From assembly GCF_900178005.1 (NCBI RefSeq), contig NZ_FXBS01000005.1, positions 426,507 through 490,506 on the forward strand: a stretch of 64,000 bases of DNA, read 5' to 3'. The notes under the pieces are model-generated. The model was not told where the DNA came from and ran no database searches. It worked only from the letters and a program-made list of their open reading frames with translations. A program made the translations under genes and the position numbers. This DNA is from Tuberibacillus sp. Marseille-P3662. GTDB lineage: Bacteria > Bacillota > Bacilli > Bacillales > Sporolactobacillaceae. Positions 32,383 through 40,636 of this stretch are shown here, piece after piece (the first letter of the stretch is position 1; every line of letters begins with the position of its first letter).

Positions 32383-33561
32383 CTAAATGATGTGTTCCGC
32401 TTTTAATTGATCGATTTTTGCTTCTGTTAGGTTTAGTTCACCGAGTATTTGACGCGTGTGTTGTCCTATGTCAGGAATGGGTGAGAGCTTCATGTCCTGT
32501 TTGTTTTGAATAGCCGGCGGTAGTAATGATTTGATATTGCCGACGGGTGTCTCGACGTCCATCCATCTTTCTCGCTCTTTAAGTTGTTGATGATCCGCAA
32601 ATTGGTTCATGTTTTTTAATTGTGCATTAGCAATTTTGTTGTCTTCAAGGTCTTGCATCACTTCATCCAGATTTCTTTGTTGTAAGGCTTGCTCAATAAT
32701 CAATTTCAAAGGCTCTTTATTTTCGACTCGCTTGGAATTGCTATTGTAGCGGTCATCTGTGGCAAGATCCGGTTGGTTCAGCACCTTTTTACAAAAATTC
32801 GTCCATTCACGTTCATTTTGAATAGCGAAAAAGACGGTTTCTCCGCTTTGGGTCGGGAAGGGTCCGTAGGGATAAATGGTTGCATGCTGTGCACCGGTAC
32901 GTTTGGGTTCCGTATCACCGTACATCGAATAGTACATTGGATAGCCCATCCATTCACCGAGGGCTTCTAGCATGGAAATGTCAAGGACATCACCTTTCCC
33001 TGTTTGGGAGCGTTTAATAATACTGCTCAAAATCCCGCTGTATGCATACATTCCGGCGGCAATATCCGCGACAGAGATGCCTGCTTTAGAGGGGGCGTCC
33101 TCTGTTCCGGTTATGGATAAGACGCCGGCCTCACATTGAATCAGTAAATCATAGGCTTTTTTACTGACGTAGGATCCGTAAGAGCCATACCCAGAAATGT
33201 TGCAGATGATTAGAGCGTCATTGATGTCATGAAGTTCTTGATGGCTGAAGCCCAAGCGATTCATAGCACCTGGGGCAAGGTTTTGAATGACGACATCGGC
33301 ATCTTTGACCAAATCAGTAAATAGGGTTTTGCCTGAATCCGCTTTCAGATCCAGCGTAAGTGATTCTTTGGAGCGATTTAACCAAACAAAGTGACTGGAC
33401 ATGCCATTAACGGTCTGGTCATAATATCTTGCAAAATCGCCAACTTTTGGCCGTTCAATTTTTATGACTCTTGCACCTAGATCTGCCAGTTGTCTGGATG
33501 CAAATGGTGCAGCTACGGCTTGCTCCAAAGAAACAACTTTGATCCCTTCCAAAGGTAACAA
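32383..33561 (-). CDS. CaiB/BaiF family (class III) CoA-transferase
   Basis: Class III CoA-transferase, 392 residues: PLEGIKVVSLEQAVAAPFAS, DLGARVIKIERP, GDFARYYDQTVNG, LNRSKESLTLDLK and the nucleophile aspartate region (KAGISVADIAAGMYAYSGI). Relatives act on carnitine, oxalate, formyl-CoA, malate or citramalate. The start is TTG 33561 with AGAGGGGG in front. With the CitE-like lyase and 2HCT transporter downstream it would activate the imported hydroxy acid. Divergent from the GntR regulator, with a palindrome between them. Confidence 0.9.
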   Translation of the reverse strand: MLPLEGIKVVSLEQAVAAPFASRQLADLGARVIKIERPKVGDFARYYDQTVNGMSSHFVWLNRSKESLTLDLKADSGKTLFTDLVKDADVVIQNLAPGAMNRLGFSHQELHDINDALIICNISGYGSYGSYVSKKAYDLLIQCEAGVLSITGTEDAPSKAGISVADIAAGMYAYSGILSSIIKRSQTGKGDVLDISMLEALGEWMGYPMYYSMYGDTEPKRTGAQHATIYPYGPFPTQSGETVFFAIQNEREWTNFCKKVLNQPDLATDDRYNSNSKRVENKEPLKLIIEQALQQRNLDEVMQDLEDNKIANAQLKNMNQFADHQQLKERERWMDVETPVGNIKSLLPPAIQNKQDMKLSPIPDIGQHTRQILGELNLTEAKIDQLKAEHII

Positions 33562-33602
33562 TCCTCATACCCCCTCTTTTAATTGATATTTTAGTATAAT
33601 GT

Positions 33603-33618
33603 ATTTTGTATCCAAAAT
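33603..33618. promoter_or_regulatory. candidate GntR/FCD operator
   Basis: Perfect palindrome ATTTTG-TATC-CAAAAT, close to the TTGTATACAA type of site used by FCD-subfamily GntR regulators. It lies between the divergent CoA-transferase and regulator genes, about 40 bases before the former. Confidence 0.55.
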
Positions 33619-33699
33619 TTAATAACCTAATTATATTTATCATTTTTTCAAATGTCAAATTAGTTATAATATAATTATAAAGGCTATAAAGGGGGCCAA

Positions 33700-34365
33700 A
33701 TGATGCAGAAAATTAAGCGAGTATCAGCGAAAGAACAGGTTCTAAGTTCCTTACGTATGTCTATTTTCAATGGTGATTTACAGCCCAATCAGGAGATTAC
33801 ACAAGAGGAAATTGCAAATCTGCTTGGCGTTTCACGGATGCCGGTCCGGGATGCTTTTCAAATATTGGATAGAGAGGGAATCATTCAAATTCATGATACC
33901 CGGCGAGTAACTGTGATTGGATTAACGAAAGCGGATGTTATAGATCACTATAATATTCGCGCTTTTCTGGAGGGAATGGCAGCAGAGAAGGCATGTGAGC
34001 ATCCCGAATTTTTCGCTGACTTGAAAAATATTCATGAACAGATTGTTAAGATAGCGGAAGAAGAAACTAATAATGGCTATGATTATGTTTCACTCAATGA
34101 GGCTTTTCACAAAACGATATGGGAAGCTTCAAAAAGCGCGAGATTGTATGCGCTCCTTTCAGACTTATGGAATGGCCTACAGCCCCAGTTCCCTGAGTTT
34201 GTGAATTTTCAAGTTGAAACATCAGTCATAGAGCATGAGCATATGTTGCAGGCGATTTTAAATCAGGATACAAATCGTGCTCGCGAACAGGCTCAAAATC
34301 ATGTGAAGCGAACGAAAGGTGATTTTTTGGCTCATTTTCATCTAAATGAAAACAACAATGAGTAA
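33700..34365 (+). CDS. GntR-family regulator, FCD subfamily
   Basis: Winged HTH (about residues 8-70, LRMSIFNGDLQPNQEITQEE, LLGVSRMPVRDAFQILDREG) followed by the all-helical FCD effector domain (about 80-215, with the metal-binding His pattern in NEAFHKTIWEAS and HVKRTKGDF). 221 residues. GGGGG precedes paired ATG codons. FCD regulators sense carboxylic acids. Divergent from the CaiB-like operon and upstream of the BCCT gene, so it may control both. Confidence 0.9.
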   Translation: MMQKIKRVSAKEQVLSSLRMSIFNGDLQPNQEITQEEIANLLGVSRMPVRDAFQILDREGIIQIHDTRRVTVIGLTKADVIDHYNIRAFLEGMAAEKACEHPEFFADLKNIHEQIVKIAEEETNNGYDYVSLNEAFHKTIWEASKSARLYALLSDLWNGLQPQFPEFVNFQVETSVIEHEHMLQAILNQDTNRAREQAQNHVKRTKGDFLAHFHLNENNNE

Positions 34366-34421
34366 CCTCAAAGCAATATTGAGTGCAGGCCGGATGGTGA
34401 TCTTTAATAATTATTTAATAT

Positions 34422-34480
34422 ATTAAACGTTTTTATTGTTTAATATAAACTTGGCAAATTTGATGTGTTTATGCTAATAT
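34422..34480 (+). promoter_or_regulatory. promoter of the BCCT gene with overlapping inverted repeat
   Basis: ATTAAAC (34422-34428) and GTTTAAT (34438-34444) form an inverted pair, directly followed by TTGGCA (34451-34456), an 18-base spacer and TAATAT (34475-34480). A third ATTAAAC lies at 34481-34487. Suggests control by a dimeric regulator, possibly the adjacent GntR. Confidence 0.5.
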
Positions 34481-34531
34481 ATTAAACATTCGGCCGAAAA
34501 TTCTCGTAAAAAATACATAAGAGGTGACTCG

Positions 34532-36082
34532 GTGAAAAACGTAACGATTGTATTTTGGAATGCTCTCGCTATTTGTGTGGCGGTAGTTATCTGGGGTGTC
34601 ATTGCACCTGATCAACTTGAGTCTGTAACGGCAAATGTAACCTCCTATTTTTCTACGACGTTTGGCTGGTATTATTTGTTGATTATCATGATCATGCTAG
34701 TCTTCTGTGTCTATTTGATATTTTCACGATTTGGCAAGATTAAATTAGGAAAAGAAGATGATGAACCCTCTTTCAGTTTGCCTTCTTGGTTTGCCATGCT
34801 GTTTAGTGCAGGTATGGGTGTGGGGTTGGTTTTCTGGACGACAGCGGAGCCTGTTTCCCATGCATTTAAAAGCACGCCGGGTGCAGAACCTGGATCAGAT
34901 CAAGCCATTAAGGAGTCACTTAGATACGCTTTTTTTCATTGGGGTGTGCATGCATGGGCTGTTTATGGGATCGTTGCCCTGGTCCTCGCGTATTTCAAGT
35001 TTCATAGGGGTTCACCAGGGTTAATTAGCGCGACACTTGAACCCTTATTAGGGGAAAAAAGAATGCGCGGTCCGCTTGGCAAATCAATTGATACACTGGC
35101 TGTTTTTGCTACGGTCATTGGTGTCGCTTCAACCCTTGGATTTGGCTCCGCCCAGCTGAACGGTGGTTTGTCATTTTTGTTTGGTATTCCAGCGAATTTT
35201 GGTGTTCAATTTTCTATCTTGGTTATCTCCACTATTTTATTTATTGGTTCGGCATGGACAGGTGTTGGTAAAGGCATCAAGTACTTAAGCAATATCAATA
35301 TGGGAATTGCTATTGTTCTCTTACTCCTTCTATTAATTGTAGGACCAACGTTATATATATTAAATATGTTCACGAGTACACTTGGTGGTTATATGACTCA
35401 CTTTTTCGATATGAGTTTTCATTTAGCACCGCAAGACCAAGAGAATCGGGATTGGGTTAACAAATGGACCCTATTTTATTGGGCATGGTGGATTTCCTGG
35501 GCACCTTTTGTCGGAATCTTCATTGCAAGAATCTCAAAAGGGCGTACAGTTAAGGAATTCATGCTGGGAGTATTGGCTGTTCCGTCGTTATTATGCTTTA
35601 TCTTTTTTGCTGTATTTGGCGCTTCCGCCCTTTATCTTGAGCAAAATGGTATTGCAACCATCTCTGATTTCCCTGTAGAAACTGCAACCTTTGGGATGCT
35701 CCAGAATTTTCCGCTTGGTGATTTAATGTCTTTTATAACCATTTTGGTTGTGGCCATCTTCTTTATTACATCTGCGGACTCTGCAACCTTTGTTCTAGGG
35801 ATGTTGAGCACTTCAGGTTCCCTGAATCCTTCTAATTCAGTTAAAAGCGTTTGGGGTCTGACGCAATCAGCACTGGCTGCTATTATTGTTTATTTTGGAG
35901 GAACCCAAGGACTGCAGAACGTTCTTATTATTGCTGCATTGCCTTTCTCTATCGTTATTTTATTAATGGGACTGTCCTTCTACAAAGTGACAAACAAACA
36001 ACTGACATCAAGGAGAGAAGGAAAGTCGACAGGCAAAGTGGACCATACGTTAGTAGAAAGCGATCAAGCTAATACAGGATGA
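34532..36082 (+). CDS. BCCT-family betaine/carnitine/choline transporter
   Basis: Twelve-helix membrane transporter of quaternary ammonium compounds, 516 residues. The glycine-rich AGMGVGLVFWTTAEPVSHAF, HWGVHAWAVYGIVALVLAYF and the family signature WAWWISWAPFVGIFIARISKGRT are complete. The start is GTG 34532 with GAGGTG in front. The usual long charged C-terminus of osmoregulated members is short here, which points to a nutritional role more than osmoprotection. Substrate is probably betaine, carnitine or choline. Confidence 0.93.
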   Translation: MKNVTIVFWNALAICVAVVIWGVIAPDQLESVTANVTSYFSTTFGWYYLLIIMIMLVFCVYLIFSRFGKIKLGKEDDEPSFSLPSWFAMLFSAGMGVGLVFWTTAEPVSHAFKSTPGAEPGSDQAIKESLRYAFFHWGVHAWAVYGIVALVLAYFKFHRGSPGLISATLEPLLGEKRMRGPLGKSIDTLAVFATVIGVASTLGFGSAQLNGGLSFLFGIPANFGVQFSILVISTILFIGSAWTGVGKGIKYLSNINMGIAIVLLLLLLIVGPTLYILNMFTSTLGGYMTHFFDMSFHLAPQDQENRDWVNKWTLFYWAWWISWAPFVGIFIARISKGRTVKEFMLGVLAVPSLLCFIFFAVFGASALYLEQNGIATISDFPVETATFGMLQNFPLGDLMSFITILVVAIFFITSADSATFVLGMLSTSGSLNPSNSVKSVWGLTQSALAAIIVYFGGTQGLQNVLIIAALPFSIVILLMGLSFYKVTNKQLTSRREGKSTGKVDHTLVESDQANTG

Positions 36083-36642
36083 CTTCGTTTAATAGTCCCA
36101 TCACGCCCCAAACGAATCAAAGTACAGCAAATTCTTGAATGTCAAACTTATGAGGATTTCTTGAGAGTGCTGATGCGATGAGGGATCGTTGTTGATCAAC
36201 TTTTGGATGATGAATGGTGTTATGGGGATTATGAAGCAAAAGCAGTGTTGGTGGAACGATTGAAAAAAGGTGAAACGAAAATCAATTTCGTTGCGTTTCA
36301 CTACATAGAAACATGTAAAGGGGTTGCCTTTAAGGTTAAAGGCAACCCCTCGTCTTGTTTATGTATATCTTTTTCTTCTTTATCGGACGCTGATATCGTA
36401 TCAGCATAAAACAAAAATGCGAAACATAAAGGAAACCCGGACTCAACCGGTCAATGGTTTAGCCGTAAACTAGGAGGGGAAAATTAACAGCCTCATAGAA
36501 TGTTACACTGAATTGGAGGTACTGCCTCCACTTTTTCTGTTTATGTATTATTTTGTTGTGACTTTGTTCATATAGGTATTCGAAAAAATGAAACTTCTTT
36601 CAGTACGAGTAAGTTACATAGTTGGAAAGGGGCCGCCGGTTG
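36083..36642. other. intergenic stretch with possible gene remnant
   Basis: From about 36113 the plus strand shows protein-like composition (RIKVQQILECQTYEDFLRVL, then a stop, then DQLLDDEWCYGDYEAKAVLV and VERLKKGETKINFVAFHY in another frame), which looks like a broken gene of unknown family. The rest holds a terminator and the promoter region of the sigma gene. Confidence 0.3.
36318..36352 (+). terminator. hairpin, probable terminator
   Basis: GGGGTTGCCTTTAA pairs with TTAAAGGCAACCCC. The trailing CGTCTTGTTT is only moderately T-rich. It may end the BCCT transcript. Confidence 0.55.
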
Positions 36643-37182
36643 ATGACAGAGGAACAATTGATTGAACTTGCCAAAGAAGGGGACCTTGATGCTTATGATG
36701 ATTTAATGAGAACTTATTATCCAATCGTAGAACGGTTTAGCTTTCAACTGGGGAATTCGATGGATACTGTTGACGATATCACACAAGAGGTATTTTTACG
36801 GGTGTATCGGAACCTTCATCAATATTCTTATGGCAAGTTTTCCACGTGGCTTTATAAAATCACATTAAATGTAACGAAGGATGCACACAGAAAGCGAAAA
36901 AGTGTCCGGGAAAAAATAAAGATGTTGAAACGCCAACCCAAGTCTCCGGAATTATCCACGGAAGCGTCCATTTTACACAATGAAAGAGACAGGGAATTGC
37001 ACAGGATCATTCAACAGTTGGATGACAAGTACAAGGTCCCGATTGTGTTGTTTTATTTTCAGGAAAAAGGACAGGAGGAGATCGCGGCAATCCTGAAGCT
37101 TCCAGTGAATACAGTCAAAACCCGTATATCACGGGGGAAATCGCAGTTGAAAAGCATCTGGGAAGGAGGGGACGGAAAATGA
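36643..37182 (+). CDS. ECF RNA polymerase sigma factor
   Basis: Extracytoplasmic-function sigma factor, 179 residues. Region 2 (about 20-90) holds TVDDITQEVFLRVYRNLHQY and FSTWLYKITLNVTKDAHRKR; region 4 (about 115-175) holds YKVPIVLFYFQEKGQEEIAA and LPVNTVKTRISRGKSQLK. AAAGGGG lies ten bases before ATG 36643; the frame opens at TTG 36622. The next gene overlaps its end and encodes a one-span anti-sigma, the usual arrangement of SigX/RsiX-like pairs. The signal sensed is unknown. Confidence 0.92.
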   Translation: MTEEQLIELAKEGDLDAYDDLMRTYYPIVERFSFQLGNSMDTVDDITQEVFLRVYRNLHQYSYGKFSTWLYKITLNVTKDAHRKRKSVREKIKMLKRQPKSPELSTEASILHNERDRELHRIIQQLDDKYKVPIVLFYFQEKGQEEIAAILKLPVNTVKTRISRGKSQLKSIWEGGDGK

Positions 37183-38324
37183 CAAAGGACTTGTTTGAGA
37201 AAAGAATGGAGCATTTGAAGAAAAGTTATGAACAGATGCCTTCCCACAGATCAGAAAGGGATGTCATAAAAAAATTAAAAAAACAGCAGCGAAGACCGAA
37301 GTTCCAATTTCGTCCAATAGCCTATGTGGCTTCGATACTTGTTGTTTTTTTCATCAGCGGCGTTTTAGTTGCGAGCAGTGGATTATTTGGATCGCAGCAG
37401 TCTGCTAACCCCACTCCCCCGGCGGAAAAGGGACTAGTCTCCCAAGGAGCTGACAAAAATAACACCTCTGCTGAACAACAACAGGGAGAGTTGGAGAAAT
37501 CGAATCAAGATAATCCTGGGAATCATGGAGGAAATGACTCGTCTGGAACAAGTGGAAAAAACTCCGATGAGGAAGGGGGATCCAATTCAACGCGTGAAGA
37601 TCCCGGTTCAAATTCGAGCAATGGAAAGAAGGCGGATAATAAGGACTCCTCGGATACCGGGAAAAAGCGTTCCAAATCGTCAAAAACCCATTCACCGAAG
37701 GCCGTGATTCAAAAAGCAATGCAGGCCCTAGATACATCTGTTCCGAAGGTGTCCCCGACGATGGTTCCGGTGGATGAAGGGAAATATTTAACTGCGTTAA
37801 CGCAATCGAGTACGGATAGTTACAAGGTTAATTTGTTCCAAACATCAAAACCCGTACCGGTCAATGATTCCTCATTAGAACATATTGGCTCAAATCAAAA
37901 GATCGGCGTTTTCGGTGCCTCTCTTTACGGAAGCGAAGCAGAAGCCAAGAAAAAAGTTAGATTTTTCAAGGTTAAAAACGGAAAGCTTAAGTTAAGTTCT
38001 GATATCACTGCCAGAGTCGAAGGAACAGCCGGCCATGCCCATATTTCATGGAATGAAGGCCGATGGCTGATGGAGGTCAATAGTCCGAGCAATCCTTCTG
38101 ACGTCTATAAGGGCTATGGGTCCAATAAACAGGTCGCTAAAAAGATGGTTGCGTATTTGGAAGAACACTATCTTCCGGCGCCTGATAGACACGGGGTCAT
38201 CAAGGTGAACTTGAGCAAAAAATCACCAGAGATCACCATTCGCTGGCAGGAGGGAAAAACGATTCATTATGTCAAAACCCAACAAAGCCCGATCGCAGGA
38301 TTAAAAATGGTTGTTGAAAATTAA
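37179..38324 (+). CDS. membrane-anchored anti-sigma factor (RsiX-like)
   Basis: 381 residues: a basic N-terminal cytoplasmic part (1-48, MTKDLFEKRMEHLKKSYEQM), one membrane helix (about 49-70, IAYVASILVVFFISGVLVAS), a low-complexity Ser/Asn/Gly/Asp-rich stalk (about 75-170) and a folded extracytoplasmic domain (about 180-381). The zinc-binding HxxxCxxC motif of ZAS anti-sigmas is absent. ATGA overlap with the sigma gene means translational coupling and balanced amounts. Role inferred from position and topology. Confidence 0.8.
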   Translation: MTKDLFEKRMEHLKKSYEQMPSHRSERDVIKKLKKQQRRPKFQFRPIAYVASILVVFFISGVLVASSGLFGSQQSANPTPPAEKGLVSQGADKNNTSAEQQQGELEKSNQDNPGNHGGNDSSGTSGKNSDEEGGSNSTREDPGSNSSNGKKADNKDSSDTGKKRSKSSKTHSPKAVIQKAMQALDTSVPKVSPTMVPVDEGKYLTALTQSSTDSYKVNLFQTSKPVPVNDSSLEHIGSNQKIGVFGASLYGSEAEAKKKVRFFKVKNGKLKLSSDITARVEGTAGHAHISWNEGRWLMEVNSPSNPSDVYKGYGSNKQVAKKMVAYLEEHYLPAPDRHGVIKVNLSKKSPEITIRWQEGKTIHYVKTQQSPIAGLKMVVEN

Positions 38325-38366
38325 GTACTAGCATGATGCCAGATCGCCTAAAAGATATGAAAGGAA

Positions 38367-38595
38367 GTTCTAAGCGTCGTCAAAATTCGTAGACGCCCGC
38401 GGCAAGCGAAGTATTTGACGAAGCGATGACAGGAATGACGATTTTAAAGAAGACTTGGCTTATCGCCAAGCTTTAATGGCGAAAGCCTTAGTTGCACTTA
38501 TACTTGAAGAAAGTTTTTATACTTTCTTTAAGTGTCAACAAATCATCCGAACTGATTAATAACACAGTTCGGATGATTCTGTGACTCATACACTT
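38367..38595. repeat. modular dispersed repeat, copy 2
   Basis: Same modules as 22021-22290: GTTCTAAGCGTCGTCAAAA, then GTATTTGACGAAGCGATGAC, then the AATCATCCGAACTG / CAGTTCGGATGATT hairpin and CTGTGACTCATACACTT. Here the copy-specific insert (about 110 bases) lies between modules 2 and 3, not between 1 and 2. Confidence 0.65.
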
Positions 38596-38682
38596 CTATC
38601 CCAGTCTCTTCTCTTCTTTTATCTAACTGCTAAGCCCAAAGTAATAGATTTCGCCACAAACCGTAGGGGATGTGGCGGGTGT

Positions 38683-38796
38683 ATTTCAACGGATAGCTTA
38701 GGTGCAAAAGGCATGTTTGTCGGGATTTTTACAGCTTTCATTACTGCAGAGCTTTATAGGTATTTCACACAAAAAAGTACGTTCCGGGATTCATGA
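38683..38796 (+). pseudogene. C-terminal remnant of a PTS EIIC (lichenan/cellobiose type)
   Basis: The frame ending at 38796 reads ISTDSLGAKGMFVGIFTAFI then TAELYRYFTQK, matching the last membrane segment of CelB/LicC-type EIIC proteins. There is no start or upstream domain; it begins right after the dispersed repeat, which suggests deletion at that junction. Confidence 0.6.
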
Positions 38797-38923
38797 TATG
38801 CGGGTATAAATGAAAGTTGTCACGTTTGCGTCAAACTTTAAGCGTGTTATATAATGAATAATAGATAAGGGTTTCAATTGTTGGTTAATTCTTTCAAGCT
38901 ATTACTATCTTTTTTGAAAGAAG

Positions 38924-39313
38924 GTGAGCAGCATCACATCACCTATCTATCAAACTGAACAAAACTTTGCTAACTTAGTTCGAACATATCGAAAAAAACA
39001 TGTTGGAAAAGGACCTGAGAAAATCAAAGTCACGTTTCATAGCAATTGGGCCATCGCTTATATGAGTGGAAGTCTAAGTCCTGTGGAACGTTTTATCACG
39101 CGTCATAAAAGTGGAGAAGACATGGTTTGGCAGGCACGAACCCAAATGATCAAAGAACTGTACGACCAAAATCCTCCCACTGAAATGGAAGAACTCGTTG
39201 GAGCCAAATTCGAAAAATTGTTTACTGATATTCATATGGAAGATGATGAAGTTATTTCAATTTTTGTCTTTGACCGGCCTATTGATCAACAAGCAGAACT
39301 TCATACATCATAA
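38924..39313 (+). CDS. DUF2294-family protein
   Basis: 129 residues, soluble, alpha/beta. VRTYRKKHVGKGPEKIKVTF, the SLSPVERFI segment and the late IHMEDDEVISIFVFDRPID follow the DUF2294 pattern, a family of unknown function frequent in Bacillales. The start is GTG 38924; an in-frame stop lies just upstream, so no longer version exists. GAAAGAA is the only ribosome-binding candidate and is close to the start. Followed by a strong terminator. Confidence 0.75.
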   Translation: MSSITSPIYQTEQNFANLVRTYRKKHVGKGPEKIKVTFHSNWAIAYMSGSLSPVERFITRHKSGEDMVWQARTQMIKELYDQNPPTEMEELVGAKFEKLFTDIHMEDDEVISIFVFDRPIDQQAELHTS

Positions 39314-39352
39314 CCATGGCGGATTGGTATAAAGTACCTAGTGCTGTTAGCT

Positions 39353-39405
39353 AACCACCATCTCTTTGGGTAGACGTCTACCCAAAGAGATGGTGGTTTT
39401 TTTTT
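39353..39405 (+). terminator. very strong intrinsic terminator
   Basis: Perfect 46-base palindrome (39353-39398, arms of 23 bases, centre GACGTC) followed by a T-run. It ends the DUF2294 transcript and insulates the formate dehydrogenase gene. Confidence 0.9.
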
Positions 39406-39491
39406 GAGGGGGGTGATCAATGGTAGAGTCACGCTATGTTTCATCAATGGAAGAAATAAAAATGATATTATTTTTTGGAGGTCGTTTATTA

Positions 39492-40517
39492 ATGAAGATT
39501 GTCGCTTTATTTCCGGAAACGCAAAAAGATAATAATAACCAACTCTTAAGCACTGAAAAGGCACTGGGACTACGTCCATTCTTAGAGGAAAAAGGTCACG
39601 AACTTGTTATTATAAGTGATACCGAATCACAATTGGAACCTCATCTTAAGGATATGTCAGTCATTATTAGTTCACCGTTCTTTCCTGCCTATGTCAATGA
39701 GGACTTGATTCAAAAAGCGCCTCAACTTCAATTAGCGATTACAGCGGGTGTCGGTTCTGACCATGTTGATTTAGATGCTGCGATTAATCATAATATTTCT
39801 GTTGTTGAAGTAACGGGAAGTAATGTTGTCAGTGTCGCAGAACATGCCGTTATGGATATTTTAATTTTACTTCGCAATTTCTTAGAAGGTCACCGACAAG
39901 CGGTCGAAGGAGAGTGGAACTTACCTAAAGTCGGTAATCATGCCCATGATTTAGAAGGGAAGACCGTCGGTATATTTGGATTTGGACGTATTGGCCAACT
40001 TGTCGCGCAACGTCTACAACCCTTCGATGTTAAACTTCAGCATCATGACCCTCTTCATGAAGAACAATTACATGGCTCACAATCTGTATCATTCGAGGAG
40101 TTGGTGGAAACAAGTGATATCCTCACCATCCATGCGCCATTAACAAAGCAAACGGAACATTTATTCAATAGGGAGTTATTGAATAAAATGAAGAGAGGCG
40201 CCTATCTTGTTAATACCGCTCGAGGCAAAATTGTTGATCGAGATGCCTTAAAAGAAGTTCTAGAATCCGATCATTTGGCAGGCTATGCCGGTGACGTTTG
40301 GTATCCACAACCAGCACCAAGTGATCATCCTTGGCGAACAATGCCTAAGCAAGGCATGACCATCCACTATTCGGGAATGACACTTGAAGCACAAGCCCGT
40401 ATTGAGGAAGGTGTCAAAGACATTCTGACGCGCTTTTTTGAAAACCGCCCAATGCAACCGAAAGACGTTATTGTTGAGGGTGGCCAAATCGCCAGCTCAA
40501 GCTATCGCGTGAAATAA
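39492..40517 (+). CDS. fdh: NAD-dependent formate dehydrogenase
   Basis: D-2-hydroxyacid dehydrogenase superfamily enzyme that oxidises formate to CO2 with NAD. GRIGQLVAQRLQPF cofactor motif, NTARGKIVDRDAL, and the formate-dehydrogenase-specific run GYAGDVWYPQPAPSDHPWRT, followed by HYSGMTLEAQAR with the catalytic His, and the GGQIASSSY end. 341 residues from ATG 39492 (GGAGG ten bases upstream), at the short end of the family. The frame is open to ATG 39420, which also has GAGGGGGG in front; that would add 24 residues. It is metal-independent and cytoplasmic. Confidence 0.93.
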   Translation: MKIVALFPETQKDNNNQLLSTEKALGLRPFLEEKGHELVIISDTESQLEPHLKDMSVIISSPFFPAYVNEDLIQKAPQLQLAITAGVGSDHVDLDAAINHNISVVEVTGSNVVSVAEHAVMDILILLRNFLEGHRQAVEGEWNLPKVGNHAHDLEGKTVGIFGFGRIGQLVAQRLQPFDVKLQHHDPLHEEQLHGSQSVSFEELVETSDILTIHAPLTKQTEHLFNRELLNKMKRGAYLVNTARGKIVDRDALKEVLESDHLAGYAGDVWYPQPAPSDHPWRTMPKQGMTIHYSGMTLEAQARIEEGVKDILTRFFENRPMQPKDVIVEGGQIASSSYRVK

Positions 40518-40554
40518 GTTTTTTCGTTTGAAGATAAATTTTACAGGGTATCAA

Positions 40555-40580
40555 AAATCCGGCTGCTAGCAGCCGGATTT
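40555..40580. terminator. bidirectional terminator between fdh and tenA
   Basis: Perfect 26-base palindrome centred on TA (AAATCCGGCTGC and its complement), A-rich before and T-rich after, between two convergent genes. Confidence 0.8.
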
Positions 40581-40636
40581 GTTGTTACGAAAGAACCACA
40601 TTGAAGTTAGGTGATCAATCGAAAATATGTGTTCGA

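Noticed and set aside
39340..39490. T-box leader before formate dehydrogenase
   Set aside because: The only strong structure is the palindromic terminator of the upstream gene; no T-box sequence or specifier loop.
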